The notes beneath the pieces were generated by a model that saw only the letters and a program-made list of their open reading frames with translations, was not told the origin of the DNA and did no database searches. Position numbers and translations under genes: made by a program. A stretch of 56,247 nucleotides of DNA from an uncultured Nocardioides sp. (GTDB lineage: Bacteria > Actinomycetota > Actinomycetes > Propionibacteriales > Nocardioidaceae), in contig CADCUM010000125.1 in assembly GCA_902805885.1 (NCBI GenBank), positions 1 through 56,247 of the forward strand, given 5' to 3'. Below, piece after piece: positions 19,022 to 27,874 of this stretch. The stretch's first letter is position 1. Each line of letters begins with the position of its first letter.

Positions 19022-19795
19022 TCACCGGGCGGGCGTGCTCCCGCCGAACGCCGCGGGGTCCACGGCGATCCAGACGTGCCGCGCGGTGGCGACCACGCGC
19101 CCGTCCGCGTCGTGCAGCGTGGCGGCGGTGAACGTCTTGCGGCCCTCGTGGCCCAGCGCCTCACCGACCACGACGTGCTCCTCCCCGATCACCGGGAGGC
19201 TGTCGATGCGGGCGGTCATCCGGCCCAGCACCATCAGCCGCTCCGTCAGGTCGCCGGCCCAGCCGCCGACGCAGTCCAGGCTCGCCCAGGTCGCCGGCAC
19301 CGAGACGCGCGCGTCGTCCTCCTCCGCACGACCGTCCTGGGCCAGGCTCGGGTCCGGCGTCCACGTCGCCGCCACCCGGCCGCCGCCGACGGGCCCGGGC
19401 CAGATCCGCAGCCCGTCGCCCTCCTCGCGGTCGGTGCCGCAGGCGAAGCAGGTGGGGAACGGGTGGAAGGCCAGGCCGGGGTACGACGCCTCCGCGGCCC
19501 GCGCCGCGTCGGGCGCCACCGGCTCGACGTACGGCGGCTCGGACTCGGCGCGACGAGCGGTCGCGACCACGACCCCGTCGGACGTGGCACTGGTGAGGCC
19601 GTCCTCCTCGGCCACGAGCAGCGGGGTGTCGAGGGGTGGCGGCCGGCGCAAGGAGACCTCGATCGCCGCCGGCTCCCCCGCCGCGCGGAGGGCCGGGTGG
19701 AGCGCGGCCAGCGCACCTGCGGTCCAGCCGCCGTTGCCCGAGTCGGGCGGACCGCAGTAGCGGCGAGGGACGATCAGCTCTGTCACGGCGGTCAC
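19022..19795 (-). CDS. Hotdog/thioesterase-like protein
   Basis: A 257-residue protein with two halves that look like double-hotdog acyl-CoA thioesterase domains. The segment FPTCFACGTD, with a CxxC pair, and a following GLRIWPGPV strand recall actinobacterial PaaI/TesB-like proteins annotated as thioesterase superfamily. No canonical catalytic Asp/Glu motif can be fixed by eye. The start is uncertain: GTG at 19795 or 19786; further upstream the frame is Arg-rich repeat DNA. It is divergent from ideR and lies 35 bp upstream of the GH13 gene on the same strand. Confidence 0.65.
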   Translation of the reverse strand: MTAVTELIVPRRYCGPPDSGNGGWTAGALAALHPALRAAGEPAAIEVSLRRPPPLDTPLLVAEEDGLTSATSDGVVVATARRAESEPPYVEPVAPDAARAAEASYPGLAFHPFPTCFACGTDREEGDGLRIWPGPVGGGRVAATWTPDPSLAQDGRAEEDDARVSVPATWASLDCVGGWAGDLTERLMVLGRMTARIDSLPVIGEEHVVVGEALGHEGRKTFTAATLHDADGRVVATARHVWIAVDPAAFGGSTPAR

Positions 19796-19803
19796 TGTGC
19801 CAC

Positions 19804-19867
19804 CTCGCCCCGCTCGTCGCTCCGCTCGTCGCTCCGCACCTCGCCCCGCAGTCGTCCGCAGTCGTCC
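19804..19867. repeat. Short tandem duplications in the thioesterase/ideR divergent region
   Basis: A 12-bp unit CCGCTCGTCGCT occurs twice in tandem near 19810-19833. A 10-bp unit CGCAGTCGTC occurs twice near 19847-19867. The 13-mer CACCTCGCCCCGC flanks the first pair as a direct repeat. Confidence 0.65.
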
Positions 19868-19907
19868 GGACCTCGCGGGCGTCGGCGGGACGCGGCGATG
19901 GGACACA

Positions 19908-20603
19908 ATGGCTCGCGTGAGTGACCTCATCGACACCACCGAGATGTACCTCCGCACGATCTACGAGCTCGTGGAGGAGGACATCGTCCCGCTGCGTGCC
20001 CGGATCGCGGAGCGACTGCACCAGTCGGGCCCGACGGTGTCGCAGACGGTCGCCCGGATGGAGCGCGACGGCCTCGTCACGGTCGAGGGCGACCGCCACC
20101 TCGAGCTCACCGAGGAGGGCCTGCGCCTCGCCACCCGCGTGATGCGCAAGCACCGCCTCGCCGAGCGGCTGCTCACCGACGTCATCGGCCTCGACTGGGA
20201 GCTCGTCCACGCCGAGGCGTGCCGCTGGGAGCACGTCATCTCCGAGACCGTCGAGCGCCGCCTCGTCGAGCTGCTCGGCCACCCGACGGAGTCGCCGTAC
20301 GGCAACCCCATCCCGGGCCTCGCCGAGCTGGGCGAGGAGCAGCTGGGGGAGGGCTTCATGGAGGGCGTCTCCTCGCTGGCCGACGTCGCCACCGCCGAGG
20401 AGCAGCGGGTGCACGTGCGCCGGATCTCGGAGGAGATGCAGAAGGACGAGGACCTCATGGGCGCGCTGCGGCGGGTCGGGGCGCTCCCGGGCAAGACCGT
20501 CACCATCGCCGCCACCGACGAGGGGATCCTCGTCGGGTCGGCCGGCGAGACCGCCGAGCTGGTCCTCGAGGCGGCTGAGCACATCTTCGTGCGGCGCGGC
20601 TAG
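19908..20603 (+). CDS. ideR: Iron-dependent repressor, DtxR/IdeR family
   Basis: A 231-residue metal-dependent regulator, close to the 230 residues of mycobacterial IdeR. The N-terminal winged helix contains SGPTVSQTVARMERDGLV. The metal-binding set is complete: Met near residue 10 (DTTEMYLRT), the H..E pair in RKHRLAERLL, the His in ELVHAEAC, and Cys/Glu/His in ACRWEH. The C-terminal SH3-like domain follows. It represses iron uptake when Fe(II) is present. The ATG at 19908 or the GTG at 19917 may be the start; the GTG gives the usual N-terminus. No classical 19-bp iron box is visible nearby. Its stop overlaps the convergent Sir2 stop. Confidence 0.9.
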   Translation: MARVSDLIDTTEMYLRTIYELVEEDIVPLRARIAERLHQSGPTVSQTVARMERDGLVTVEGDRHLELTEEGLRLATRVMRKHRLAERLLTDVIGLDWELVHAEACRWEHVISETVERRLVELLGHPTESPYGNPIPGLAELGEEQLGEGFMEGVSSLADVATAEEQRVHVRRISEEMQKDEDLMGALRRVGALPGKTVTIAATDEGILVGSAGETAELVLEAAEHIFVRRG

Positions 20604-21493
20604 GGGCTGGGAGACTCACCGGATATCCGGGGAGTCTCCTGGTTCGGCGCCAAGGCATTGCCACCGAAGCGGGAGACTCGCCGACACAGCTCGACGAGGA
20701 ACTCGCTGCAGCCGACCTCGAGCTTGCACGTCGCCAGCGGGTCGCCCCGGGTCTCGCCGCGGTTGACGATCACGACCGGCGTGCCGCGCGACGCCGCACG
20801 CTTCACGAACCGCAGCCCGCTCATCACCGTCAGCGACGACCCGGCGACCAGCAGGACACCGTCGTCGCCCAGCGCCTCGACCGCGTCGTAGCAGCGCGCC
20901 ACCCGGTGCGCCGGCACGTTCTCGCCGAAGAACACCACGTCGGGCTTGAGCATCCCGCCGCACTCCGCGCAGTCGGGCACCACGAAGCCGTCGGTCTCCT
21001 CGAGCTCGACGTCGCCGTCGGGGTTGGACGCGACCGAGGCGTGCCGCTCGATCCACCCGGGGTTCGAGGTCGCCAGCAGCTCCTGCAGCGCGGCGCGCGA
21101 CGACGTACGACGGCACCCGAGGCAGACGACGTCGGCGATCCGGCCGTGCAGCGCGACCAGGCTCCGGCTCCCCGCGGCCTCGTGGAGCCCGTCCACGTTC
21201 TGGGTGATCAGCAGGGTCGGGTCGAGGGCCGCCAGGGCGTCGTGACCGGCGTTGGGCGACGCGGCCCGCATCCGGCTCCAGCCGAGGTGGCTGCGCGCCC
21301 AGTAGCGCTGCCGGGCCTCGGCGCCGGAGACGAACTCCTGGTAGGTCATCGGCAGCCGCCGGGGAGCACCCGGCCCGCGGTAGTCCGGGATGCCGGAGTC
21401 GGTGGAGAGCCCGGCGCCGGTGAGGACCACGAGGGGCCGGCCGGACAGCAGGTCCAGCGCCGCTGCGACCGCCGGTGCGGCGGTCAGCGTCAC
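20600..21493 (-). CDS. SIR2 family NAD-dependent protein deacylase
   Basis: A 297-residue sirtuin. The NAD-binding motif GAGLSTDSGIPDYRG, the TQNVDGLHE segment and the catalytic His in LHGRI are present. A zinc site is formed by CLGC and CAEC pairs, and GSSLTVMSG and NRGET close the NAD pocket. It removes acyl groups from lysines. The GTG start overlaps the DUF2277 stop (GTGA at 21490-21493), so the two are coupled. The last 15 or so codons contain a strong palindrome and end on the CTAG shared with ideR. Confidence 0.92.
   Translation of the reverse strand: MTLTAAPAVAAALDLLSGRPLVVLTGAGLSTDSGIPDYRGPGAPRRLPMTYQEFVSGAEARQRYWARSHLGWSRMRAASPNAGHDALAALDPTLLITQNVDGLHEAAGSRSLVALHGRIADVVCLGCRRTSSRAALQELLATSNPGWIERHASVASNPDGDVELEETDGFVVPDCAECGGMLKPDVVFFGENVPAHRVARCYDAVEALGDDGVLLVAGSSLTVMSGLRFVKRAASRGTPVVIVNRGETRGDPLATCKLEVGCSEFLVELCRRVSRFGGNALAPNQETPRISGESPSP
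20607..20640. terminator. Palindrome within the Sir2 3' end, between convergent genes
   Basis: GGAGACT and AGTCTCC flank the perfect palindrome CCGGATATCCGG, giving a ~31-base hairpin just after the ideR stop. It lies inside the last codons of Sir2. It could terminate ideR. Confidence 0.55.
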
Positions 21494-21759
21494 GCGCCGT
21501 ACCGCAGCCGCGCGCGTGCCTTCGCCTTCTCCGCCTCGACCTCGCGGTTCTTCGGCGGTGCCGCCGTCACCAGCTCGTCGAGCAGGTGCTCGGTGAGGTG
21601 CGCGATCTCGCGGACGGCCCGGTGGAAGGCCTCCTCGTTGGCCTGGCTCGGCTTCGTCGTCCCGCTGACCTTGCGGACGTACTGCAGCGCGGCCGCCGTG
21701 ACCTCGTCGCGCGTGGCCGGAGGCTCGAAGTTGTTGAGCGGGCGGATGTTGCGGCACAT
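21490..21759 (-). CDS. DUF2277 family protein
   Basis: An 89-residue protein with the DUF2277 N-terminus MCRNIRPLNNFEPP, followed by two helices (EVTAAALQYVRKVSG and a helical middle) and a basic C-terminus. The family is small, widespread and of unknown function. It is preceded by the beta-propeller gene (20-bp gap) and overlaps the sirtuin gene. Coupling to a sirtuin may be meaningful but is only context. Confidence 0.88.
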   Translation of the reverse strand: MCRNIRPLNNFEPPATRDEVTAAALQYVRKVSGTTKPSQANEEAFHRAVREIAHLTEHLLDELVTAAPPKNREVEAEKAKARARLRYGA

Positions 21760-21779
21760 GCGTCCAGCGTACGGCGGGC

Positions 21780-23672
21780 TCAGAGGTCCAGGAAGGACAC
21801 GTCCTCGCCCGTGACCAGCACGACCTCGCCGGAGGCGAGCGGCACCAGGCGCACCAGCGCGGCGTCGCTGCCCCGCTCGACGGGGACCATCCGGTTGTCC
21901 ATCGCACCTCCGTCGAGCTCCAGCACCGAGACCCACACCGTCCGCGAGCGCCACGCCGAGCTGACGACGGTCAGCACCGTGCGGCGGTCCGGGAGCCAGG
22001 TGAGCTGGCGCGGGTCCGTCGCGACGCCGGCGACCGAGTGGCGGGGGTAGCGCACCACGTCGAGCTGGCGCGGGGCGGTGAGGTCGGTGACGTCGTAGAG
22101 CGCGGCCTGCGCGCCGCGGGTCACCCCCTGCAGCGTCGCGTCCTGGCCGACGCCGACGAGGCGCCGCTCGCCGAGCGGGTGGAGGTACTCCGAGAACCCG
22201 GGGATCTTGAGCTCGCCCATGAGCCGGGGCGCGCCGGGGTCGGCGAGGTCAACGGCGTAGAGCGGGTCGACCTGGCGGAAGGTGACGATGATCGCGAGGT
22301 CGTCGAACCACCGCACCGACTTGATCTCCTCGTTGATCCCCAGCTCGTCGACGCGCCCCTCCTCGACCAGGGACGCCCCGTCCTCGCGGAACGTGACGAC
22401 CGAGCTGTAGCTGCCCGTCTCGGCGCTCGGCCCGACCGCCACGCGGAGCGAGCCGCCCACGGCGTCCATCGACCACCGGTCGGCGATCGTCCCCTCCACC
22501 TCGCCCGAGGCGACGTACGTCGTCTCCTCCGCGTCGAGCTCGAAGGCGTAGAGCGAGGTCGTGCCGTCGGACTCGAACCCGCTGGAGCTCCACGGCAGCC
22601 GGCAGCTCATCCAGCAGTCCTCCACCCAGCGCTCGGCCGTCCCCTCGGCGAGGTAGAACCGGTCGGCCGAGAAGTACGACGTCGCCGCGTCCGTGGCCAC
22701 CGCCGTGCTCGTCCAGGCCTCGGGCTCGGCGGGGTCGAGGGCGATGACGCTGGTGGTGCCGAGCGCGGCCTCGTCGTCGGGGACCGCCACGTCCTCGCAC
22801 TCGGTCACCGGCTCGCCGTCGACGGTGGGCAGCCAGTCGGCGAGCGTGGTCGCGGCCACCTGCTCGCGGTTGTGGCTGCGCGCCGACCGCTCGCCCCGCC
22901 AGTCGGGGTCGCGGAAGTCCAGCTCCGGCAGCGGCGTCCGGACGACGAGGCGTACGACGTCGCCGTGCAACCGCGCGGCGTCCAGCTCGCCGGTCACGAC
23001 CGTCTCCTCGACGACCGTCGGCGAGGAGGGGTCGGCGAGGTCGACGGTGGTGACGGTGACCTCGCGGTCCTCGAGGTCACCGCCGAGCACGACGACCCGT
23101 CCGTCCACGACGAGCAGCTCGCCTCCCGCGTGCGACACCTCGAGACCCTGCGGGCTGGAGGTGTCGATGCCTTCGACGGGCAGCGAGGACAGCTCGACCG
23201 GTGCCGCGCCGGAGACGTCGTACACCCGCAGGACGCCGCGCTGCAGGCGCACCAGGAGGCTGCCCGTCACCTTGACGGTGTCGGCCTCGTCCACGCCCGC
23301 CTCCTGGACGTTCGTGCCGGACCCGTTGCTGGTGGAGCGGCTGGTGCTGGGCATGCTCTGCCGGCTCGCGGAGCCGGACGCGGACGAGCCGGAGCCGGCG
23401 TCGCTGCTGACGTCCCCCTCCATCATCGCGACCCACTCACCCTGGCCCCAGCCGTAGGGACCGACGAGCTCCTGGCCGCGCTCGACGTAGGACTCGAGCA
23501 GGTCGTCGCACGACGCTGCGACCGTCAGGTCGGCGTTGGCGAGCGCGATGCGGTCGTCCCGGAGGGTGTCCGAGGGATCGCTGGTGCGACCGAGCGCGAA
23601 GCCGGTCCCCAGGGCGAGGGCGAGGGTGGTGGTGGCGATCCCCCCGGTGACGAGGGTGCGTCGCAGGCTCAT
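21780..23672 (-). CDS. Secreted beta-propeller domain protein
   Basis: A 630-residue exported protein. A signal peptide or N-terminal anchor spans about 5-27. A Ser/Gly-rich linker near 95-125 leads to the hallmark NVQEAGVDEADTVKV of the bacterial beta-propeller family PF09826. Repeated blade-like segments (for example LLVVDGRVVVLGG, ATSYFSADRFYLAEG) fill the rest. The family is extracytoplasmic and its function is not known. It is divergent from the oxidoreductase gene and heads a three-gene run with DUF2277 and Sir2. Confidence 0.88.
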   Translation of the reverse strand: MSLRRTLVTGGIATTTLALALGTGFALGRTSDPSDTLRDDRIALANADLTVAASCDDLLESYVERGQELVGPYGWGQGEWVAMMEGDVSSDAGSGSSASGSASRQSMPSTSRSTSNGSGTNVQEAGVDEADTVKVTGSLLVRLQRGVLRVYDVSGAAPVELSSLPVEGIDTSSPQGLEVSHAGGELLVVDGRVVVLGGDLEDREVTVTTVDLADPSSPTVVEETVVTGELDAARLHGDVVRLVVRTPLPELDFRDPDWRGERSARSHNREQVAATTLADWLPTVDGEPVTECEDVAVPDDEAALGTTSVIALDPAEPEAWTSTAVATDAATSYFSADRFYLAEGTAERWVEDCWMSCRLPWSSSGFESDGTTSLYAFELDAEETTYVASGEVEGTIADRWSMDAVGGSLRVAVGPSAETGSYSSVVTFREDGASLVEEGRVDELGINEEIKSVRWFDDLAIIVTFRQVDPLYAVDLADPGAPRLMGELKIPGFSEYLHPLGERRLVGVGQDATLQGVTRGAQAALYDVTDLTAPRQLDVVRYPRHSVAGVATDPRQLTWLPDRRTVLTVVSSAWRSRTVWVSVLELDGGAMDNRMVPVERGSDAALVRLVPLASGEVVLVTGEDVSFLDL

Positions 23673-23752
23673 GACGGCGGTCCTTCCGGAGCGGGCTCGG
23701 GTCAGCTGGGACGGGCCCCGGGGGGTTCGGGTTCCCGTGGCACGATGGCGCG

Positions 23753-24922
23753 ATGAGCGATCCTCGGGGAGCCGACCGTGCCTACGACCTCGTCCTGTTC
23801 GGCGCGACGGGCTTCACCGGGGGGCTGACCGCCGACTACCTCGCGGCCCACGCGCCGGCAGGCCTGCGCTGGGCGATCGCCGGTCGCAACGCGACGAGGC
23901 TCGGCGAGGTCGCCGACCGGCTCGGCACGGGTGCCGACGTCGGCGTGCTCGTCGCCGACGCGACGGACGCCGCGTCCCTCTCGGAGGTCGCCCGCCAGGC
24001 GCGGGTCGTGGTCTCCACCGTCGGCCCCTACCTCCAGCACGGCGAGCCGCTCGTCGCGGCGTGCGCCGAGGCCGGCACGGACTACGTCGACCTCACCGGC
24101 GAGCCGGAGTTCGTCGACCGGATGTGGCTGGCCCACCACCAGACCGCCGTCCGCACCGGCGCCCGGCTCGTCCACGCCTGCGGCTTCGACTCCATCCCCC
24201 ACGACCTCGGCGCCTACTACACCGTCCGGCAGCTCCCCGACGACGTGCCGATCACGCTGCGGGGCGTCGTGCGGTCCGGGGGCTCGTTCTCCGGTGGGAC
24301 CTTCCACTCCGCGCTGCACCAGATGTCGCGGGCCACGCAGGCCAAGCAGGCGTACGCCGCCCGCCGCCGCGCCGAGCAGCGACCCGACGGCCGCTCGTCG
24401 CGGTCCGTCACCGCACGACCGCACCGCGACCCGGTGCTCGGCTACTGGCTGCTCCCGCTCCCGACCATCGACCCGGTCGTGGTCGCGCGCAGCGGCGCGG
24501 AGCTGGCGTCGTACGGACCGAAGTTCCGCTACTCCCACTGGGCCGGCACCAAGACCCTGCGCTTCGCGGCGGGCGGCGCCGCGGCCGTCGGCGCCCTCGC
24601 GGGAGCGGCCCAGGTGAAGCCGGTCCGCGACTTCCTGCTCGGCAAGGTGCCGCAGGGCTCGGGGCCCGACGAGTCCAAGCGGGAGAAGTCCTGGTTCACC
24701 GTGGACTTCGTCGGCGAGGGCGGCGGGCGGACGGTCCGCACGCGGGTCAGCGGCGGCGACCCGGGCTACACCGAGACGGCCAAGATGCTGGCCGAGTCGG
24801 CGATGTGCCTCGCCCTCGACGACCTGCCCGAGACGCGCGGCCAGGTCACCACCGCCGTCGCGATGGGCGACGCGCTGCTGGCGCGGCTGCAGGCGGCCGG
24901 CATCCGGTTCGAGGACCGCTGA
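23753..24922 (+). CDS. Saccharopine dehydrogenase-like / trans-acting enoyl reductase family oxidoreductase
   Basis: A 389-residue protein with an N-terminal Rossmann fold (LVLFGATGFTGGLTADYL, about 14-31) that binds NAD(P). The middle carries HACGFDSIPHDLGAY, typical of the saccharopine dehydrogenase-like family that includes mycobacterial trans-acting enoyl reductases for phenolic lipids. No polyketide synthase is nearby, so a specific lipid role is unsupported. It diverges from the beta-propeller gene with an 80-bp gap. Confidence 0.85.
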   Translation: MSDPRGADRAYDLVLFGATGFTGGLTADYLAAHAPAGLRWAIAGRNATRLGEVADRLGTGADVGVLVADATDAASLSEVARQARVVVSTVGPYLQHGEPLVAACAEAGTDYVDLTGEPEFVDRMWLAHHQTAVRTGARLVHACGFDSIPHDLGAYYTVRQLPDDVPITLRGVVRSGGSFSGGTFHSALHQMSRATQAKQAYAARRRAEQRPDGRSSRSVTARPHRDPVLGYWLLPLPTIDPVVVARSGAELASYGPKFRYSHWAGTKTLRFAAGGAAAVGALAGAAQVKPVRDFLLGKVPQGSGPDESKREKSWFTVDFVGEGGGRTVRTRVSGGDPGYTETAKMLAESAMCLALDDLPETRGQVTTAVAMGDALLARLQAAGIRFEDR

Positions 24923-24995
24923 CGGCCGGCCTGCGGCCGCGTACGGCGCCCGAGCAGGCGCCGGCGTCGGCGGCGGGTGGTTGGATGGCCGGGCC

Positions 24996-26342
24996 ATGGC
25001 GCGATGGTCTCCCCGGCAGGTCAGTGACGCGGCGCCCGACGCGTCGTCGCTGACGGCTGCCCGCAGGCTGGCCACGCCGGGCCCGTGGCGCGAGACCGGC
25101 TGCAACGAGGTCCTCGTCTGGGGCCAGTGCCAGGGGAGCGGCAAGACGCCGTACCAGGTGAGCGTCGACGTCGTCGCTCCCGCCTACCGCTGCTCCTGCC
25201 CGAGCCGGAAGTTCCCGTGCAAGCACGCCCTGGCGCTGCTGATGCTCTGGGCGGAGGGGGTGCTCGAGGACTCCGGCCAGATGGCGGGGTTCGCCCGGGA
25301 GTGGGCGGACCAGCGCGCGGAACGGGCCTCCGGCGGGCCTGCCCGCCACGGTGGCGACACGGCGCCCGACCCGGAGGCGCAGGCGAAGCGGCTCGCCGAG
25401 CGGACGGCCCGGATGGACGCCGGGGTCGCGGACCTCCGTGTCTGGATGGGCGACCTGGTGCGGGGCGGGCTGGCGGCGGCCCGCACGCAGCCCACGTCCT
25501 GGTGGGACCAGGCCGCGGCCAGGCTCGTCGACGCCCAGCTCCCGGCGCTCGCCGACCGGGTGCGCGAGGCGGGCTCGCAGGTGCACGCTCGCCCCGACTG
25601 GGCCGACCACCTCCTCACCGAGCTCGGACGCTGGTGGGTGATCACCTCGGCGTGGCAGCGGCGGGAGGCCCTGGACCCCGTGGAGCAGGCCGACCTCAGG
25701 GTCGCGGTCGGCTGGTCCCAGGCCAGCAGCGAGGTGCGCGAGGTCGACCAGCGCCCGGGCCCCTGGACGGTGCTCGGGGCGCACCGGAGCGACGACGGCC
25801 GGCTGCAGCAGCAGCGGACGTGGCTGCGGCACGACGACGGCGAGCTGGTCGTCGTCCTCGACTTCGCCGGGTACGGGCAGTCGCTCGCGACGCCCCAGCT
25901 GAGCGGCGCACGTCTCGACGTGACGGTCGCGCGCTACCCCGGGAGCGCCCCGCGGCGTGGCATGTTCGTCGACCTGCCGACCGCCTCCGGGTCCGTCGCC
26001 ACCCTCACGGGAGGCACCACGCTCGCCGCGGCCACGGAGGATGCGGCGCGGTCGCTCGAGACGGCCCCCTGGCGCAGCCGCCATCCCGCGGCCCTCGCGG
26101 GCGTCACGCTCGGTCGTCCCTCCGCCGGCTCCGGCACCTCCTCCCGCAGTCCCGGCACGCCGGGCGGCTCGGACTGGCTGGTCGTGGACGCGACGGGCTC
26201 GGTCCCGATGACCGCCGACGCCGATCCCTGGCTGCTCCTGGCGGTCAGCGGAGCGCACGAGGTCGACGTGTTCGGCGAGCTCGACGGCGGCGCCTTCCGC
26301 CCGCTCTCGCTGTGGACGGGCGACGCGGTGGTGGCGCTGTGA
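24996..26342 (+). CDS. SWIM zinc-finger protein (YehQ-like), first gene of five-gene cassette
   Basis: A 448-residue protein. A SWIM motif CxCx6CxH is formed by Cys66, Cys68, Cys75 and His77 (YRCSCPSRKFPCKH). SWIM domains bind DNA or proteins. The rest is predicted alpha/beta without a catalytic motif I can name. I chose the ATG at 24996, which gives the usual start before the SWIM region. Its stop overlaps the next start (GTGA at 26339-26342). In E. coli the SWIM protein YehQ is encoded beside the MoxR/DUF5682/VWA genes yehL, yehM and yehP. The role in the cassette is unknown; substrate recruitment is plausible. Confidence 0.88.
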   Translation: MARWSPRQVSDAAPDASSLTAARRLATPGPWRETGCNEVLVWGQCQGSGKTPYQVSVDVVAPAYRCSCPSRKFPCKHALALLMLWAEGVLEDSGQMAGFAREWADQRAERASGGPARHGGDTAPDPEAQAKRLAERTARMDAGVADLRVWMGDLVRGGLAAARTQPTSWWDQAAARLVDAQLPALADRVREAGSQVHARPDWADHLLTELGRWWVITSAWQRREALDPVEQADLRVAVGWSQASSEVREVDQRPGPWTVLGAHRSDDGRLQQQRTWLRHDDGELVVVLDFAGYGQSLATPQLSGARLDVTVARYPGSAPRRGMFVDLPTASGSVATLTGGTTLAAATEDAARSLETAPWRSRHPAALAGVTLGRPSAGSGTSSRSPGTPGGSDWLVVDATGSVPMTADADPWLLLAVSGAHEVDVFGELDGGAFRPLSLWTGDAVVAL

Positions 26343-27874
26343 CCCCGCCGGTCGGGTCCGTGGACGCCTGGATCGCCGAGCTGCGCACGGCCGCGCTGGT
26401 CGGGCCCGCCCGCCGCGAGGTCGCCGAGCCGCCCGCCGAGCTGGCCGTCGTACGGCGGGCGCCGGAGGCATCCCGCGAGCCGCGGCTTCTCGAGGCGGCG
26501 GCCGTTGTCGACGTCCTCCTCCGGGCAGGGGCCCGGCCGGCGCAGGGTGGGACGCCGGTGGAGCCTGCGCCGGAGGACTCGCGGCCCGTGGCGGGGGCGC
26601 AGGCCGCCCAGCTCCTCCACCTGCTCCTCACCCAGCCGCCGATGTCGCGCTCGGCGCGCGACGACCTCCTCGTCGAGTGGCTGGCGGCCGCGGAGGCCGC
26701 CGGGCGACGGGTGCCCGAGGTGGAGCTGCCGCGGCTGCTGACCCATGCCGCGACGCGACCGAGCGTGGCCTCGGCGCTGCACGACACGCTCGGGGAACGA
26801 GGTCGCTGGCTGGCGTCGCTCAACCCCGACTGGTCGGCGCTGGCGGGGGCCGACGGGAGCGGCGCGGGCGCGGACGTGCGCACGGCCGCCACCGACGGGC
26901 GCCCGGCCGAGGACTGGGCGAGCGCGTGGCAGACGCTCCCGTCCGTCGAGGCGGTCGCGGCGTTCGGACAGGCGCGGCTGGTGGACCCGGCCGGGGCGCG
27001 CGTCCTGCTCGAGACGGAGTGGGGCTCCCTCGCCGCGCGCCTGCGCAGCGAGTGCACCCGGCTGCTCACGGTCGGCATCTCTCCCGACGACGAGCCGTTG
27101 CTCGAGCGGGCGCTGGACGACCGGGCGAGGTCGGTCCGCGAGTCCGCGTGGCGCGCACTCGACCAGCTCCCGTCGAGCGCCCGCGGCGAGCGCATGGGCC
27201 GGCGGCTCTCCTCCCTGCTCCACGTGCGCGGCGCCCTGCGCCGCACGCTGGAGGTCGACGTGCCGGACGACCCCGACGAGGCCGCGGTCCGCGACGGACT
27301 CGCGCCCGCGGTGCCCGGTGACGTGCAGCCGCGCGCCCAGTGGCTGGAGACGATCATCCACGGGGCGCCCCTGTCGGCGTGGACCGAGGCCACCGGCAAG
27401 GACCCGGCGACCACGGTGGCCATGCTGCGCGGGGACGCCGCGGTGCTGGCCGCGATCACCTCCACGGTCGTGCGGCGGGGCGACCGGGAGTGGGCCGCGG
27501 CACTGACCGCCCGCGGCGTCGCGGACCCGGGCCTCGTGCCGCTGCTGCCGGCCGAGCAGCGCATCGCCCGGTTGCGAGCGGGCCTGCAGGCGCCGACCCT
27601 GTCGCACGAGGTGCGCGAGGCGCTGCACCGCGAGCCGCGCCCCTGGGACCCCGCCCTGGGACGGGCCGTCCTGCAGGCGCTGACCCGCCGGGACGCCGAG
27701 CCCGTCGCGGCCGCGCTCGGGGCGGTCCTGCCCACCGCGCTGCCCGCCGAGCTCGCCCCGGAGGTCACCGAGGCCCTCGCGGGGCTCGATCCCGACTCGC
27801 GCACCCGCCGGGTGCTGGCCGAGACCCTGCAGATCCACGCGTTCCGCACCTCACTCACGGAGGCATTCAGATGA
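26339..27874 (+). CDS. DUF5691 family protein, cassette gene 2
   Basis: A 511-residue, mostly helical protein with repeated Leu/Ala/Arg-rich helices, as in HEAT-like scaffolds. It matches my recollection of DUF5691 proteins, which co-occur with SWIM and MoxR genes. The GTG start overlaps the SWIM stop and its own stop overlaps the AAA+ start (ATGA at 27871-27874). No enzyme motif is visible. A scaffold or adaptor is the simplest reading. Confidence 0.75.
   Translation: MTPPVGSVDAWIAELRTAALVGPARREVAEPPAELAVVRRAPEASREPRLLEAAAVVDVLLRAGARPAQGGTPVEPAPEDSRPVAGAQAAQLLHLLLTQPPMSRSARDDLLVEWLAAAEAAGRRVPEVELPRLLTHAATRPSVASALHDTLGERGRWLASLNPDWSALAGADGSGAGADVRTAATDGRPAEDWASAWQTLPSVEAVAAFGQARLVDPAGARVLLETEWGSLAARLRSECTRLLTVGISPDDEPLLERALDDRARSVRESAWRALDQLPSSARGERMGRRLSSLLHVRGALRRTLEVDVPDDPDEAAVRDGLAPAVPGDVQPRAQWLETIIHGAPLSAWTEATGKDPATTVAMLRGDAAVLAAITSTVVRRGDREWAAALTARGVADPGLVPLLPAEQRIARLRAGLQAPTLSHEVREALHREPRPWDPALGRAVLQALTRRDAEPVAAALGAVLPTALPAELAPEVTEALAGLDPDSRTRRVLAETLQIHAFRTSLTEAFR

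Noticed and set aside
19796..19907. IdeR iron box upstream of ideR
   Set aside because: No 19-bp TTAGGTTAGG-type palindrome is present.
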